NCBI GenBank assembly: GCA_934725525.1
Contig: CAKVCG010000026.1
Location: 1 to 15,676, forward strand
Direction: 5' to 3'
Origin: an uncultured Brachyspira sp.
GTDB lineage: Bacteria > Spirochaetota > Brachyspiria > Brachyspirales > Brachyspiraceae
Length of the DNA stretch: 15,676 bases
The translations under genes were made by a program, and so were the position numbers. Below are positions 1 to 8,100 of the stretch, piece by piece. Numbering within the stretch: position 1 is the stretch's first letter; each line of letters starts with the position of its first letter. Under the pieces are notes generated by a model, which was given only the letters and a program-made list of their open reading frames with translations, was not told the origin of the DNA and did no database searches.

Positions 1-153
1 AATACTTTTAGCGATATGAGTATTAATAATAATTTTACGCTTAAAAGAGGCGAGAAAAAAGATTATACTATAAGATACATATGGAAAGGAATTACGGGCT
101 TCTACGAATGCGCCGATGTAACTTATACTTTAGAGTTTAAATCCGCATCATAA
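1..153 (+). CDS. 3' end of an unidentified gene (C-terminal 50 residues)
   Basis: An open frame runs from the first base of the window to a TAA at 151-153, giving 50 residues that end in LEFKSAS. The tail alternates polar and hydrophobic residues (for example YTIRYIWKG and VTYTLEFK), which suggests a beta-strand-rich C-terminal domain. I do not recognise a family. The frame is supported by its open length to the edge, by codon use like the neighbouring genes, and by a convincing terminator starting 18 bases after the stop. The start and most of the protein lie to the left of the window, so no function can be given. Confidence 0.6.
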   Translation, partial: NTFSDMSINNNFTLKRGEKKDYTIRYIWKGITGFYECADVTYTLEFKSAS

Positions 154-171
154 CTATATTAAGATAATTAT

Positions 172-210
172 AAATCGGGCATTGGAAAATAATTCCTCTG
201 TCCGATTTTT
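172..210 (+). terminator. Rho-independent terminator after the partial gene
   Basis: AAATCGG at 172-178 pairs perfectly with CCGATTT at 202-208. An inner GGAA/TTCC pairing extends the hairpin, and the descending arm runs into five Ts (206-210). It separates the upstream gene from pta. Confidence 0.75.
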
Positions 211-226
211 ATATGCATATAAAGAT

Positions 227-255
227 TTGCAAAAATGTAATTTGTATAATATAAT
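227..255 (+). promoter_or_regulatory. Sigma-70-type promoter of pta
   Basis: A TTGCAA -35 box (227-232) and a perfect TATAAT -10 box (250-255) are separated by 17 bases. The pta ribosome binding site AAAGGGG (286-292) and ATG (300) follow. The surroundings are AT-rich, so chance matches are possible, but spacing and position both fit. Confidence 0.65.
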
Positions 256-299
256 AATAAATATATTAATTTTATCTTTATTATTAAAGGGGTTTTATT

Positions 300-1298
300 A
301 TGGAATCTTTTATGGACAATTTAAGGGAAAAAGTTAAAGCTAATCCCAAAACTATCGTGCTTGCCGAAGGTTATGACGAAAGGCATGTTAAAGCGGCGGT
401 AATATTAAAAAAAGAAAAGCTTGCAAAAAGCGTTATACTTTTGGGAGATAGGGCAAAAATCGAATCTTTGGCAAAAGAAAATTCTTTAGAAATTGACGAT
501 TTTGCAAGAATATTCGACCCGAAAACCGAATATAAAACCGAAAGCTATATTGAAATGCTTTTTAAGAATAGAGAAAAAAAAGGAATGACTAAAGACCAAG
601 CTAAAGAGTTAATCGTTTACAATTCCGTTTATACGGGAGCGGCTATTCTTGCGGACAATGGAGCGGACGGAATGGTTGGGGGAGCGGTTTACGCCACTGG
701 CGAAATGTTGAGAGCGGCTTTATTTTTGATAGGATTAAAACAAGGAATAAAAACGCTTTCAAGCACTTTCTTTATTGAAAGTTCCGATAAAGCTTTATTC
801 GATGACGGAATCGCATGCTTCGCGGATTGCGCTGTTATACCCGACCCTAACGCCGAACAGTTAGCGGACATTGCGGAATCCACAGCGGAATCTTTTAAGA
901 CAATGACGGGAAAAGACCCGAGAGTGGCGCTACTTTCGTTTTCTACAAAAGGCTCGGCTCAACATGAATCTGTCGATAAAGTTATAGAAGCTAAAAAGAT
1001 TTTGGAATCTCGAAATTTTAATTTTGTTTTTGACGGAGAGTTGCAATTTGACGCCGCTATTGTCCCTAAAGTGGGCGAACAAAAAGCTCCAAATTCAAAG
1101 ATAAAAGGAAACGCAAATGTTCTTATATTCCCAAATTTGAATGCGGGAAATATAGGATATAAGATAGCCCAAAGGGTGGGAAAATGCACGGCTATCGGTC
1201 CTATGCTTCAAGGAATTGCAAAACCAGCGAACGATTTGTCTCGCGGTTGTTCTGCTCAAGATATAGCCGATTTGGCCGTTTTAACTTCATTACAGTAA
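300..1298 (+). CDS. pta: Phosphate acetyltransferase
   Basis: This enzyme interconverts acetyl-CoA plus phosphate with acetyl phosphate plus CoA in the cytoplasm. With acetate kinase it forms the ATP-yielding route to acetate in fermenters. At 332 residues it is the short, single-domain form (PTA_PTB family). The N-terminal half has KTIVLAEGYDERHVKAA (residues about 17-33) and the ATGEMLRAAL stretch. The C-terminal half carries the family's SSTFFIE, IPDPNAEQLADIA, TKGSAQH, ELQFDAAI and VLIFPNLNAGNIGYKIAQR motifs, then GPMLQGIAKPANDLSRG near the end. The ATG at 300 sits 7 bases behind AAAGGGG. The gene has its own promoter and terminator and appears monocistronic; acetate kinase is not in the window. 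Identification is secure from motifs. Confidence 0.96.
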   Translation: MESFMDNLREKVKANPKTIVLAEGYDERHVKAAVILKKEKLAKSVILLGDRAKIESLAKENSLEIDDFARIFDPKTEYKTESYIEMLFKNREKKGMTKDQAKELIVYNSVYTGAAILADNGADGMVGGAVYATGEMLRAALFLIGLKQGIKTLSSTFFIESSDKALFDDGIACFADCAVIPDPNAEQLADIAESTAESFKTMTGKDPRVALLSFSTKGSAQHESVDKVIEAKKILESRNFNFVFDGELQFDAAIVPKVGEQKAPNSKIKGNANVLIFPNLNAGNIGYKIAQRVGKCTAIGPMLQGIAKPANDLSRGCSAQDIADLAVLTSLQ

Positions 1299-1342
1299 TT
1301 TAGAAAATTTTAGAAAACGATAATAAAAATTAGAAAATAATT

Positions 1343-1379
1343 AATAAAGCCTTATAAATAATATAGGGCTTTATTTTTT
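1343..1379 (+). terminator. Terminator of pta, between convergent genes
   Basis: AATAAAGCC (1343-1351) pairs with GGCTTTATT (1367-1375) and is followed by a T-run to 1379. It lies between the convergent pta and lipoprotein genes. The A-rich left flank means it could also act for the minus-strand gene ending at 1428. Confidence 0.75.
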
Positions 1380-1427
1380 ATTCTTTTGTATTTGATTTTT
1401 ATTTTATAAATTGTTGAATTAAGTTTT

Positions 1428-2870
1428 TTAATCTACGCTATATTCGGCTCCGTTGTCTCCGCTAATAACGAATCTATACGGGCTTCTTGGAAAATGTTTA
1501 ATCAAATAATTGTAAAGTAAAGTGGAACTCTGAAGAATATAACTATTCGTATTATAATAAAAATAATTTGGATAGTTCAAAACATAATCGTAATAAGGAT
1601 TATTTTTAGAACTTACAAGCTCTCCTATTTTATTATTTACCTTCCATAAAAAATAAACGGACTTATCGGTAAAATAATTTGTTTCAGATTGACTTAAAAC
1701 ATAAGCGAAATAATCAGCCGATTTTATATAATCGTAATTCTTATAATTATTCATAGCCGATTTATAACTTTCAAATACCTCTTCTGTATTTTTAAAATCG
1801 TTCGTCATATATCTTAAATAACTCCAACCTATTATAGGACCGTAATAAGTGTCATATCTCACCAAAGCCCAATCTTCGTTTTCTCTATCTATAGCGTTAT
1901 ATACATTCGTTTTATTAAGAACTTTCACAAAATCGTAATTGTATAATTTAAATAGTTCGTTTTCTTTTCCGTCTATAGCGGGAATTCTATCTCTTATTAT
2001 TATTCCGTTTCCTATTATATAATAATCTTTTTCAAAATGGGGTTTTATTTTTTCTATTCTTTCTCTCACTGTCTTAATCGTATTATCGTAATCGGATTTT
2101 TCTCTTTGACTCAATTCAAAAGGGAGAGATTCTGGAAAGTAAGATTTATTATTTAAAATGCTTTCTTGCAAAACGCTCGTTCTGTATCTGTCGGAAAATC
2201 TTCTTAAATAATTGACATTCGTTATAAAACTTCCTTTATCTTCTTTGGAATTAATATTTTTGAATCTATGCCTTACGCTGAAATAATATGCGAAATCTTT
2301 TAACGGAAATACGCTTTCGCTGTCTTGAATTATTCTATCAAAAACATAACCGTTGAAAGAATAAGCGCCGTTTCTTTCTATTATTCCCATTTGACTATAA
2401 ATATTTTTCAAAGTGCTGGAATTATTTGTTAGACTTACTTCTTTTCTTTCTTCTCCTTCGACTATTCCTTCGGATATTAATTTTGTATAAAATTCTTCCA
2501 CATATAATGGATTATTCTCTATCATATAAATTAAAGCCTGTCCTAAAAGATAAGAAGCTTCGCTCTCGTAGTAACTTGAAGGGTAAGTAAATAAGAATCT
2601 TGCCAAAGTTTCAAAACCTTCTTTATAATTTGAAGCTAATATTTGATTTCTCCCTTTTATAAATGTATTTATTTCGTTATATGGCGTTTGCGCTTCTTCC
2701 TGCTGTGTTTTAGGCAATGACTGCAAAAAATCGCTTAAAGCTCCGTAATCTTCTGTTTTTTCTATGCTTCTTAATTTTTGCATTTCGTCTATGGAATCTT
2801 TTACCTTGCAAGAAATTAAAGCCGTAATAAATAATATAATAATTAAATAGATTCTATTTATTTTATTCAT
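1428..2870 (-). CDS. Lipoprotein with TPR-like N-terminal half and SH3-like segment
   Basis: I do not recognise a named family for this 480-residue protein. It begins with a lipoprotein signal: a positively charged start, hydrophobic residues 8-18, then LISC with the lipidated cysteine at 21. It should therefore be anchored to a membrane, facing the periplasm or surface. Residues about 75-115 resemble a helical TPR-type hairpin (FLFTYPSSYYESEASYLLGQ). Residues about 285-355 look like a bacterial SH3 fold, with a conserved-looking DWALVRYD and a GWSYLRY strand; such domains often bind cell-wall peptides or other proteins. The rest is rich in Tyr and Asn. Its ATG overlaps the ptsI stop by one base (TAATG), so it is probably translationally coupled to ptsI, with GAAGG about 10 bases upstream. 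Any link to sugar transport is inference from this overlap only. Confidence 0.8.
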   Translation of the reverse strand: MNKINRIYLIIILFITALISCKVKDSIDEMQKLRSIEKTEDYGALSDFLQSLPKTQQEEAQTPYNEINTFIKGRNQILASNYKEGFETLARFLFTYPSSYYESEASYLLGQALIYMIENNPLYVEEFYTKLISEGIVEGEERKEVSLTNNSSTLKNIYSQMGIIERNGAYSFNGYVFDRIIQDSESVFPLKDFAYYFSVRHRFKNINSKEDKGSFITNVNYLRRFSDRYRTSVLQESILNNKSYFPESLPFELSQREKSDYDNTIKTVRERIEKIKPHFEKDYYIIGNGIIIRDRIPAIDGKENELFKLYNYDFVKVLNKTNVYNAIDRENEDWALVRYDTYYGPIIGWSYLRYMTNDFKNTEEVFESYKSAMNNYKNYDYIKSADYFAYVLSQSETNYFTDKSVYFLWKVNNKIGELVSSKNNPYYDYVLNYPNYFYYNTNSYILQSSTLLYNYLIKHFPRSPYRFVISGDNGAEYSVD

Positions 2871-4645
2871 TAATTTATACCTTCGTAAATTTTTATATTT
2901 ATTCTATTCCTAAAACTATTTAAAATTGATTTTGAAAAACTATTGTCTTTTTTACCCAACATTTCGTTTACCAAATCCTCACATTCTTTAATTGAAATCG
3001 CTCTTATGGTATTTTTCACTTTAGCTATAGAATTAATCGACATTGACAATTCTCTTATTCCAAGTCCGAGTAAAACGGGTGTGTATAAAGCGACTCCTCC
3101 CATCTCTCCGCATAAAGTTATTCTTTTATTTGCATTATTAGTGGAATCTATTATATGTTTTAATATTCTCAAAATTGATATATCTATAGGATTATATAAA
3201 TCGCTTAATTTTTCGTTTGTTCTATCGCAAGCCATCATATATTGAACCAAATCGTTCGAACCTATTGATATAAAATCCGCCTCTTTAAGTATTAAATCTA
3301 TAATAACCGCAGCCGAAGGAGTTTCTATCAAAGCTCCAATTTTTATATTTTCGTTATATTCTATATTTTCTTTCTTTAGTTCTAATTTTATTTCTTCAAT
3401 AAATTTTTTCGTTTCGGTAATCTCTTCTAAAACGCTTATCATAGGAATCATTATTTCAATATTACCGAAAGCCGAAGCTCTTAAAAGCGCCTTTAACTGC
3501 TCTTTAAATACATTTTTATTTGATAAACAGAATCTTATAGCCCGCCATCCCAAAAAAGGATTATCTTCTTTTTTGAAATCCGTTAAGCCCAAAGCGGGAG
3601 ACATTTTATCTCCTCCTATATCCAAAGTTCTTATAACGACCCTTCCTCTCATTTTAGAAACTATATTTTTATATACTCTAAATTGAACCTCTTCGCTTGG
3701 AAAAACTGAATTCTCATTTTCATTTATGTCGGAAAAAATATATAAAAATTCAGTTCGGTATAAACCTATTGAATCTATTCCGTATTTTAATAAACTTTCC
3801 GTTTCTTCTGGAATATCGATATTTGCGTTTACTTTTATCTCGACTCCGTCTTTCGTTATTGCTTTTTCTCTTGCGTCAATTATCGATTGCTCTTTATACT
3901 TTTTTATGTTTTCGGTTAGTATCGTATAATTTTCTATATCTTTTTTATTCGGATTTATTATAACTATATTGCTTTTGCAATCGACAATTATTTTTTTATC
4001 GTTTTTAATTTTATTCGATATATCGGCGACATTAAATATTGTGGGTATTCCGAAAGATGTGGCAAGTATCGAGGCATGCGAAGTGTAACCTCCGCTTTCC
4101 ACTATAAAACCGCTAACTCCTAAAGCGTTAAATTTCAAAACATCGCTTGGAGTCAAAGTTTTCGCTATAACTATGCAGCCTTTTGGAATTTTATTTGAAT
4201 CTTCCGAAGTAGATTGAATCAAATTTTTTATCACTCTCGATTTTATATCTATAATATCGCTCATTCTTTCCGATAAGGTTTTATCACTGAAGGAAGATAG
4301 TCTATCTAAATACTCGGAAACTACATTATCGTATATATATTCTATATTGAATAATTTTTCTTTTACTTCGTTTTTAACTCGCTCTATAATAACTTTATCT
4401 TTAAGCATTAATATATGCATAGATAAAATATTTTTAATATTGTTATCCGTATATTTTTGTATATCTTCTATTTCTTTTATTGATTTTTCTATGGCAAAGT
4501 CAAATCTTTTATATTCTTCTTCAATATCTTCTCTTTCTATTCTATATATCGGAGTATTAATAGAATCTATATACAAAAAAGAGTTTCCGATAGACACATA
4601 GTCGCCCACCCCATGTCCTTTTAATATAGTTCTTTTATCTCGCAT
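2870..4645 (-). CDS. ptsI: Phosphoenolpyruvate-protein phosphotransferase (PTS enzyme I)
   Basis: Enzyme I takes the phosphate of phosphoenolpyruvate onto a histidine and passes it to HPr, the first step of PTS sugar uptake, in the cytoplasm. All three family domains are visible in 591 residues. The N-terminal HPr-binding helical region is at about 1-140. The swivelling domain carries the active-site His190 in GGYTSHASILA. The PEP-binding TIM barrel holds GLYRTEFLY (Arg297), RTLDIGGDK (Arg339), NPFLGWRAIRF, ETPSAA, GSNDLVQYMMACDR and the catalytic Cys512 in TLCGEMGG. No key residue is missing. The ATG lies behind a GGAG. No ptsH (HPr) or sugar-specific enzyme II is nearby. The gene follows the nucleosidase gene by 93 bases and overlaps the downstream lipoprotein gene by one base. 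Confidence 0.96.
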   Translation of the reverse strand: MRDKRTILKGHGVGDYVSIGNSFLYIDSINTPIYRIEREDIEEEYKRFDFAIEKSIKEIEDIQKYTDNNIKNILSMHILMLKDKVIIERVKNEVKEKLFNIEYIYDNVVSEYLDRLSSFSDKTLSERMSDIIDIKSRVIKNLIQSTSEDSNKIPKGCIVIAKTLTPSDVLKFNALGVSGFIVESGGYTSHASILATSFGIPTIFNVADISNKIKNDKKIIVDCKSNIVIINPNKKDIENYTILTENIKKYKEQSIIDAREKAITKDGVEIKVNANIDIPEETESLLKYGIDSIGLYRTEFLYIFSDINENENSVFPSEEVQFRVYKNIVSKMRGRVVIRTLDIGGDKMSPALGLTDFKKEDNPFLGWRAIRFCLSNKNVFKEQLKALLRASAFGNIEIMIPMISVLEEITETKKFIEEIKLELKKENIEYNENIKIGALIETPSAAVIIDLILKEADFISIGSNDLVQYMMACDRTNEKLSDLYNPIDISILRILKHIIDSTNNANKRITLCGEMGGVALYTPVLLGLGIRELSMSINSIAKVKNTIRAISIKECEDLVNEMLGKKDNSFSKSILNSFRNRINIKIYEGIN

Positions 4646-4684
4646 AAAAACTCCGACATACTATATTACTTTATTAATATGAAA

Positions 4685-4712
4685 ATAATATTATAAAATA
4701 TAATATTTTCAA
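4685..4712 (-). promoter_or_regulatory. Possible promoter of ptsI
   Basis: On the minus strand a TTGAAA (4707-4712) lies 16 bases before TATTAT (4685-4690), in the 93-base gap upstream of ptsI. The gap is almost all A and T, so this is only a candidate. Read-through from the nucleosidase gene is also possible, as I see no strong terminator between them. Confidence 0.35.
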
Positions 4713-4738
4713 TAGTAATTTATAATATGTTTGAATAT

Positions 4739-5446
4739 TCATTTTATATTTTTTAACATTTCTATTACTATTTTAGTAGAATTTTCCGAAGCTTCTACAA
4801 CAAATTTAGGAAAATCAACTACGGCATTACTGTCGGCTTTATCGGATAGCGAACGAATAATTACAAATGGGATTTTATACATTAATGAAACATGAGAGAC
4901 GGAAGCGCCTTCCATTTCTATAGCTCCCGCTTTGAATTTTTCTTGTATATATTTTACTTTAGTTCTATCTCCAATAAACTGGTCGCCCGTAGCTATAGTA
5001 TCTATATATACTTTATTATTTTTAATCACTCTTTCTGCGGATACTTTTGCAAGTTCGATTAGATATTTATCGGCGGGGTAATAATTGGTATTGTATCCTT
5101 TAACTAAAACTGTTAATTCGTCTCCGTCTAATGCGCTTGTGTCAAAATCATGTTCTATTAAATCTTTTGAAATAACGATATCGGCTATATTGTAATTGGG
5201 GTTAGCAGAACCTGCAACGCCTGTAAATATTATTTTTTTCACTTTAAATCTTTCTATTGCTATTGTAGCGGCTACTGCAGAATTGACTTTTCCAATTCCA
5301 GATTTTAACAAAACTATATCCTTATCGCATAATTTTCCTTTGTAAAATAAAATACCCGCTATTTCTATTTCTTCAATATTTTTAATATTGTTTTTTAAAT
5401 TGTTTATTTCGGAGTCCATTGCCCCTATTATCGCTATAATTTCCAT
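4739..5446 (-). CDS. mtnN: 5'-methylthioadenosine/S-adenosylhomocysteine nucleosidase
   Basis: This cytoplasmic enzyme cleaves adenine from methylthioadenosine and S-adenosylhomocysteine, removing inhibitory by-products of polyamine synthesis and methyl transfer. The 235-residue length is normal for the family. The conserved start IIGAMDSEI has the catalytic acid at Glu13. Glycine-rich FTGVAGSANP follows, then LIEHDFDTSA, then the substrate-binding AIEMEGAS (Glu179) and the catalytic Asp202 in RSLSDKAD. These match the Glu12, Glu174 and Asp197 positions known from the E. coli enzyme. AAGGA precedes the ATG. The gene starts about 40 bases after the 3' end of rnpB on the same strand, so it may have a weak promoter in that gap or depend partly on rnpB read-through. 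Confidence 0.94.
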   Translation of the reverse strand: MEIIAIIGAMDSEINNLKNNIKNIEEIEIAGILFYKGKLCDKDIVLLKSGIGKVNSAVAATIAIERFKVKKIIFTGVAGSANPNYNIADIVISKDLIEHDFDTSALDGDELTVLVKGYNTNYYPADKYLIELAKVSAERVIKNNKVYIDTIATGDQFIGDRTKVKYIQEKFKAGAIEMEGASVSHVSLMYKIPFVIIRSLSDKADSNAVVDFPKFVVEASENSTKIVIEMLKNIK

Positions 5447-5489
5447 TTTATATGTCCTTAAAATAGTATATAAACATAAATGTAAAAAA

Positions 5490-5828
5490 TTAGCGGAGCT
5501 ATAAGCCGTATTCTGTCTTGGATAAACATTTATCTTATCATTATATCGCTATAACGATTTAGCGAGCCACCTGAAACTTTGAAAAGGGCAATCTATATCG
5601 TTTCGTTTTGCTCTTGCCTCTCATGGGGTTTGCACTGCCATCTATATCGCCATAAATGCGGTATGCTCTTACCATGCCTTTTCACCCTTACCCAATATGG
5701 GCGGTATATTTTCTGTTGCACTTTCCATAGGCTTTCGCCTTCAAGCCGTTAGCTTGCATGAAGCCCTTTAGAGGTACGGACTTTCCTCGGCATTATTAAC
5801 TTAAATACCGCGTTTATCTACCCCGCTT
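5490..5828 (-). ncRNA. rnpB: RNase P RNA (catalytic subunit)
   Basis: This is the RNA component of ribonuclease P, which trims the 5' leader of tRNA precursors. On the minus strand I see the universal GAGGAAAGTCC (5778-5788), the GGTAAGGGTGAAAAGG segment, and the 3' conserved ACAGAATACGGCTTAT (5501-5516). The ends pair as helix P1: AGCGGGG (5821-5827) with CTCCGCT (5492-5498). That gives about 340 nucleotides, a usual length. A well-placed promoter lies just upstream. The 3' end runs into six Ts on the minus strand (5484-5489), directly after P1 and a small TAGC-tcc-GCTA hairpin that could terminate transcription. Exact ends are accurate to a few bases only. Confidence 0.93.
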
Positions 5829-5833
5829 ATAAT

Positions 5834-5862
5834 AGTTTATTACATGGGGCTCAAAAAGTCAA
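5834..5862 (-). promoter_or_regulatory. Promoter of rnpB
   Basis: On the minus strand TTGACT (5857-5862) and TAAACT (5834-5839) are separated by exactly 17 bases. The -10 box ends about 6 bases before the predicted 5' end of RNase P RNA at helix P1, the expected distance to a transcription start. Confidence 0.7.
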
Positions 5863-5944
5863 TCGGTTATTAAATTTTAAAAAGATATAAGATAATGGAT
5901 ATATCGATACTTTTAAGTTTTTACTAAATAATAATTATTTTATT

Positions 5945-5990
5945 TAAAATTAAAAACGAGACTAATGAAATAATCTCGCTTTTAATTTTA
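5945..5990 (-). terminator. Terminator of the fliL-fliM-fliY operon
   Basis: A long, nearly perfect inverted repeat lies just after the fliY stop: TAAAATTAAAA plus CGAGA on the left pairs with TCTCG plus TTTTAATTTTA on the right, with a loop of about 11 bases. On the minus strand the descending arm is T-rich and followed by more A/T sequence. It insulates the operon from rnpB. Confidence 0.8.
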
Positions 5991-6002
5991 TGACTTATAA
6001 AC

Positions 6003-7040
6003 TTATTTTGTCGCTTTATTTCTTAATCTTTCCATTGGATTAATAATATCGGTAACACGAACTCCGAAGTTTTCATCTATAACTACAACCTCGCCTTTCG
6101 CTATAAGTTTACCATTAACGAGCAAGTCGACAGGCTCTCCCGCCAATTTTTGAAGTTCTATAATAGAACCTTCTCCAAGTCCCAATATATCGCGAATAGT
6201 CATAGTGGCTCTTCCCAATTCCACCGTCATATTCATCGTTACATCCATGAGTAATCCGATATTACCCGTTCCTTGGATATCCGCAGCCGGCATTAAAGAA
6301 TTGAATTCAGCATGTTGAACTCCTAATTGATTAGAAGGTTCAAATTCATTATTACGAGTATCTCCTCCGTTAGAACTACCTGAAGAACCATTACCGGAAG
6401 ACTTATTATTTCCTATAAGATTCTGTAAAAGAGGAAGTTCCATAGCAAATATATATGGAGCGTTTTCAAATTCACCTTCTATAGAAACCATTCCGTTAAC
6501 TATAGCTAAATTACCCGATATATTAACGGTTGTAGCGTCTTCCAATACCGAAGTTTCAACAGGGAGATTATTAAAGCTGCCCCCGAATCTTGAGGTTAAA
6601 GCACTGTCCGATGAGCCTATCATCTGAGAAAATGCTTCTTTCAATACTTGCGCCACCATATCGTTTAGAACCTCTTCTTTTTGTCCCATCATTAAAGAAG
6701 CCACAGACAAAGCCTCGTTTTCTCCCATAAAATAGTAAACATTTCCGCTGATAGAACCGGTATAGGAAACTTTTGCTTCTATCATTTTGCCTGATAGCAT
6801 TTGCTGTAAGTTAGCGGTATTTCCTATAGTAGTGGTAATATTAGTTATGGAAACATTCTTCGTGGAAATAGACGACAATGAGAAAGCTTGATTATCCGCT
6901 ATAATTTTAGCGGCCTCGTTAAAAAGTTGTTTGTCTACATTTCCATCGGATGCGTTAGAATCCGTTCCCCCAAAAGCCTCGTCAGAACCTTTAAGCAAAG
7001 CTTCTATTTCATCTTGAGATAATGCGCCGTCGCTTATCAT
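6003..7040 (-). CDS. fliY: Flagellar motor switch protein FliY (FliN family with CheC-like domain)
   Basis: FliY is part of the cytoplasmic C-ring that sets rotation direction and supports flagellar export. The protein has 345 residues, against about 100-140 for plain FliN. Residues 7-16 (LSQDEIEALL) form the FliM-type peptide that binds phosphorylated CheY. Residues about 40-205 form a CheC/FliM-like middle domain. A Gly/Ser/Asn-rich linker covers about 211-255. A SpoA (FliN) domain covers about 259-335 (MDVTMNMTVELGRATMTIRDIL). In the middle domain the usual CheC phosphatase helix is altered: Glu135 is present but the Asn expected three residues later is Ser138, so phosphatase activity at this site is uncertain. 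Start ATG 7040 lies behind GAGGAGG, which is embedded in the last codons of fliM, three bases after the fliM stop. This implies coupled translation. Confidence 0.93.
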   Translation of the reverse strand: MISDGALSQDEIEALLKGSDEAFGGTDSNASDGNVDKQLFNEAAKIIADNQAFSLSSISTKNVSITNITTTIGNTANLQQMLSGKMIEAKVSYTGSISGNVYYFMGENEALSVASLMMGQKEEVLNDMVAQVLKEAFSQMIGSSDSALTSRFGGSFNNLPVETSVLEDATTVNISGNLAIVNGMVSIEGEFENAPYIFAMELPLLQNLIGNNKSSGNGSSGSSNGGDTRNNEFEPSNQLGVQHAEFNSLMPAADIQGTGNIGLLMDVTMNMTVELGRATMTIRDILGLGEGSIIELQKLAGEPVDLLVNGKLIAKGEVVVIDENFGVRVTDIINPMERLRNKATK

Positions 7041-7043
7041 AAA

Positions 7044-8075
7044 TTATTCCTCCTCTTTTAATAAATCTTCTTCGGTTATATCGGCCTCTCCGTCCATGAC
7101 TCCCGTAAGTTGAACAGCCATTCTGCTTCCGGATATACCAGGACGGCATAAGAATTTCTTTCTCGTTCCAACCTTAAATATAACAGGGTCTGTTATTTTA
7201 GTATCGGTAAATTTAACGACATCGCCCTTTTGAAGATTAAGAATATCCGAAAGAGGCAATTGCATAGAGCCAAGCTCTGCCGAAGTTTCAATATATATAT
7301 TCTGTAGTTTTTCTTTAATAATTTTTAAGTTTTCAATCGTACTTCCTCTTTTAATAGAAGCATACCAATATTGAGCCGATAATTTTGAAAGTATAGGTTC
7401 TATCGTAATGTAAGGAATACAAAAATTCATCATACCTTCGACATCGGCAACTTTCGTCTCTAAAGTAATTAAAACAACCATATCGTTAGGGCTTACCATT
7501 TGAGCAAATTGAGGATTCGTTTCAATAGAGCCTAAACGAGGTCTCAAATCTATAACATTAGACCATGCTTCCCTTAAATTTCCTAATATTCTCACTATAA
7601 TTCCTTCCATAACGGAAAGCTCTATATCGGTAAGCTCTCTGTTTAGATTTTTAGGGCTTTCTCCAGGTCCTCCAAATAATCTATCTATAATCGTGAAAGT
7701 TATCGAAGGGTCAATTTCCAAAATCGAACTTCCTTTAAGTGGGTCCATACTAATCATAGCCAAAGTTGAAGGATTGCTTACGCTTCTAATAAATTCTTCA
7801 TAAGTAAGCTGGTCTACGCTTGCGACATGGATGCCAACTAAAGTTCTTAACTGCGCCGATAAAGAAGTAGTGGTAACTCGGGCGAAGTTTTCATGCATCA
7901 TTTGAAGCGTTCTAATTTGATCTTTTGAAAATTTATCGGGACGCTTAAAGTCGTAAATTTTTATTTTTCTATGCTCTACTTCAACGCGTTTGGTATCGAT
8001 ATTATCCAAACTTTTCCCGGACGATATTGCGCTCAATAACGCGTCAATTTCGCTCTGTGATAATACTTCCGTCAT
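7044..8075 (-). CDS. fliM: Flagellar motor switch protein FliM
   Basis: FliM is the C-ring protein that receives CheY-P and, with FliG and FliN/FliY, switches the motor. I place the start at ATG 8075, giving 343 residues beginning MTEVLSQSEIDALL. AAGGA (8083-8087) is 7 bases upstream and the N-terminus then matches the family. The frame stays open to a TTG at 8099, which would add eight residues, but that start has no Shine-Dalgarno. The CheY-P-binding EIDALL is at residues 9-14. The CheC-like middle domain follows (conserved GGPGE and FARVTTTSLSAQLR stretches). The C-terminal SpoA domain contains ETSAELGSMQLPLSDILNLQKGD and KFLCRPG. fliL ends 25 bases upstream and fliY starts 3 bases downstream, so the three form one operon. 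Confidence 0.95.
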   Translation of the reverse strand: MTEVLSQSEIDALLSAISSGKSLDNIDTKRVEVEHRKIKIYDFKRPDKFSKDQIRTLQMMHENFARVTTTSLSAQLRTLVGIHVASVDQLTYEEFIRSVSNPSTLAMISMDPLKGSSILEIDPSITFTIIDRLFGGPGESPKNLNRELTDIELSVMEGIIVRILGNLREAWSNVIDLRPRLGSIETNPQFAQMVSPNDMVVLITLETKVADVEGMMNFCIPYITIEPILSKLSAQYWYASIKRGSTIENLKIIKEKLQNIYIETSAELGSMQLPLSDILNLQKGDVVKFTDTKITDPVIFKVGTRKKFLCRPGISGSRMAVQLTGVMDGEADITEEDLLKEEE

Positions 8076-8082
8076 ACGAATA

Positions 8083-8087
8083 TCCTT
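8083..8087 (-). promoter_or_regulatory. Ribosome binding site that fixes the fliM start
   Basis: AAGGA on the minus strand lies 7 bases before ATG 8075. It falls inside the extension that a TTG start at 8099 would create, which argues for the ATG as the true start. Confidence 0.7.
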
Positions 8088-8100
8088 AACCTTTTTCAAA

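Noticed and set aside
2943..4601. Several plus-strand open frames of 67-100 codons antisense to ptsI
   Set aside because: Shadow frames of a conserved gene, with no ribosome binding sites and low-complexity Ser/Leu/Ile products.
8076..8099. TTG start for fliM adding eight residues
   Set aside because: No Shine-Dalgarno before it, whereas AAGGA is correctly placed for ATG 8075 and the N-terminus MTEVLSQSEIDALL then fits the family.
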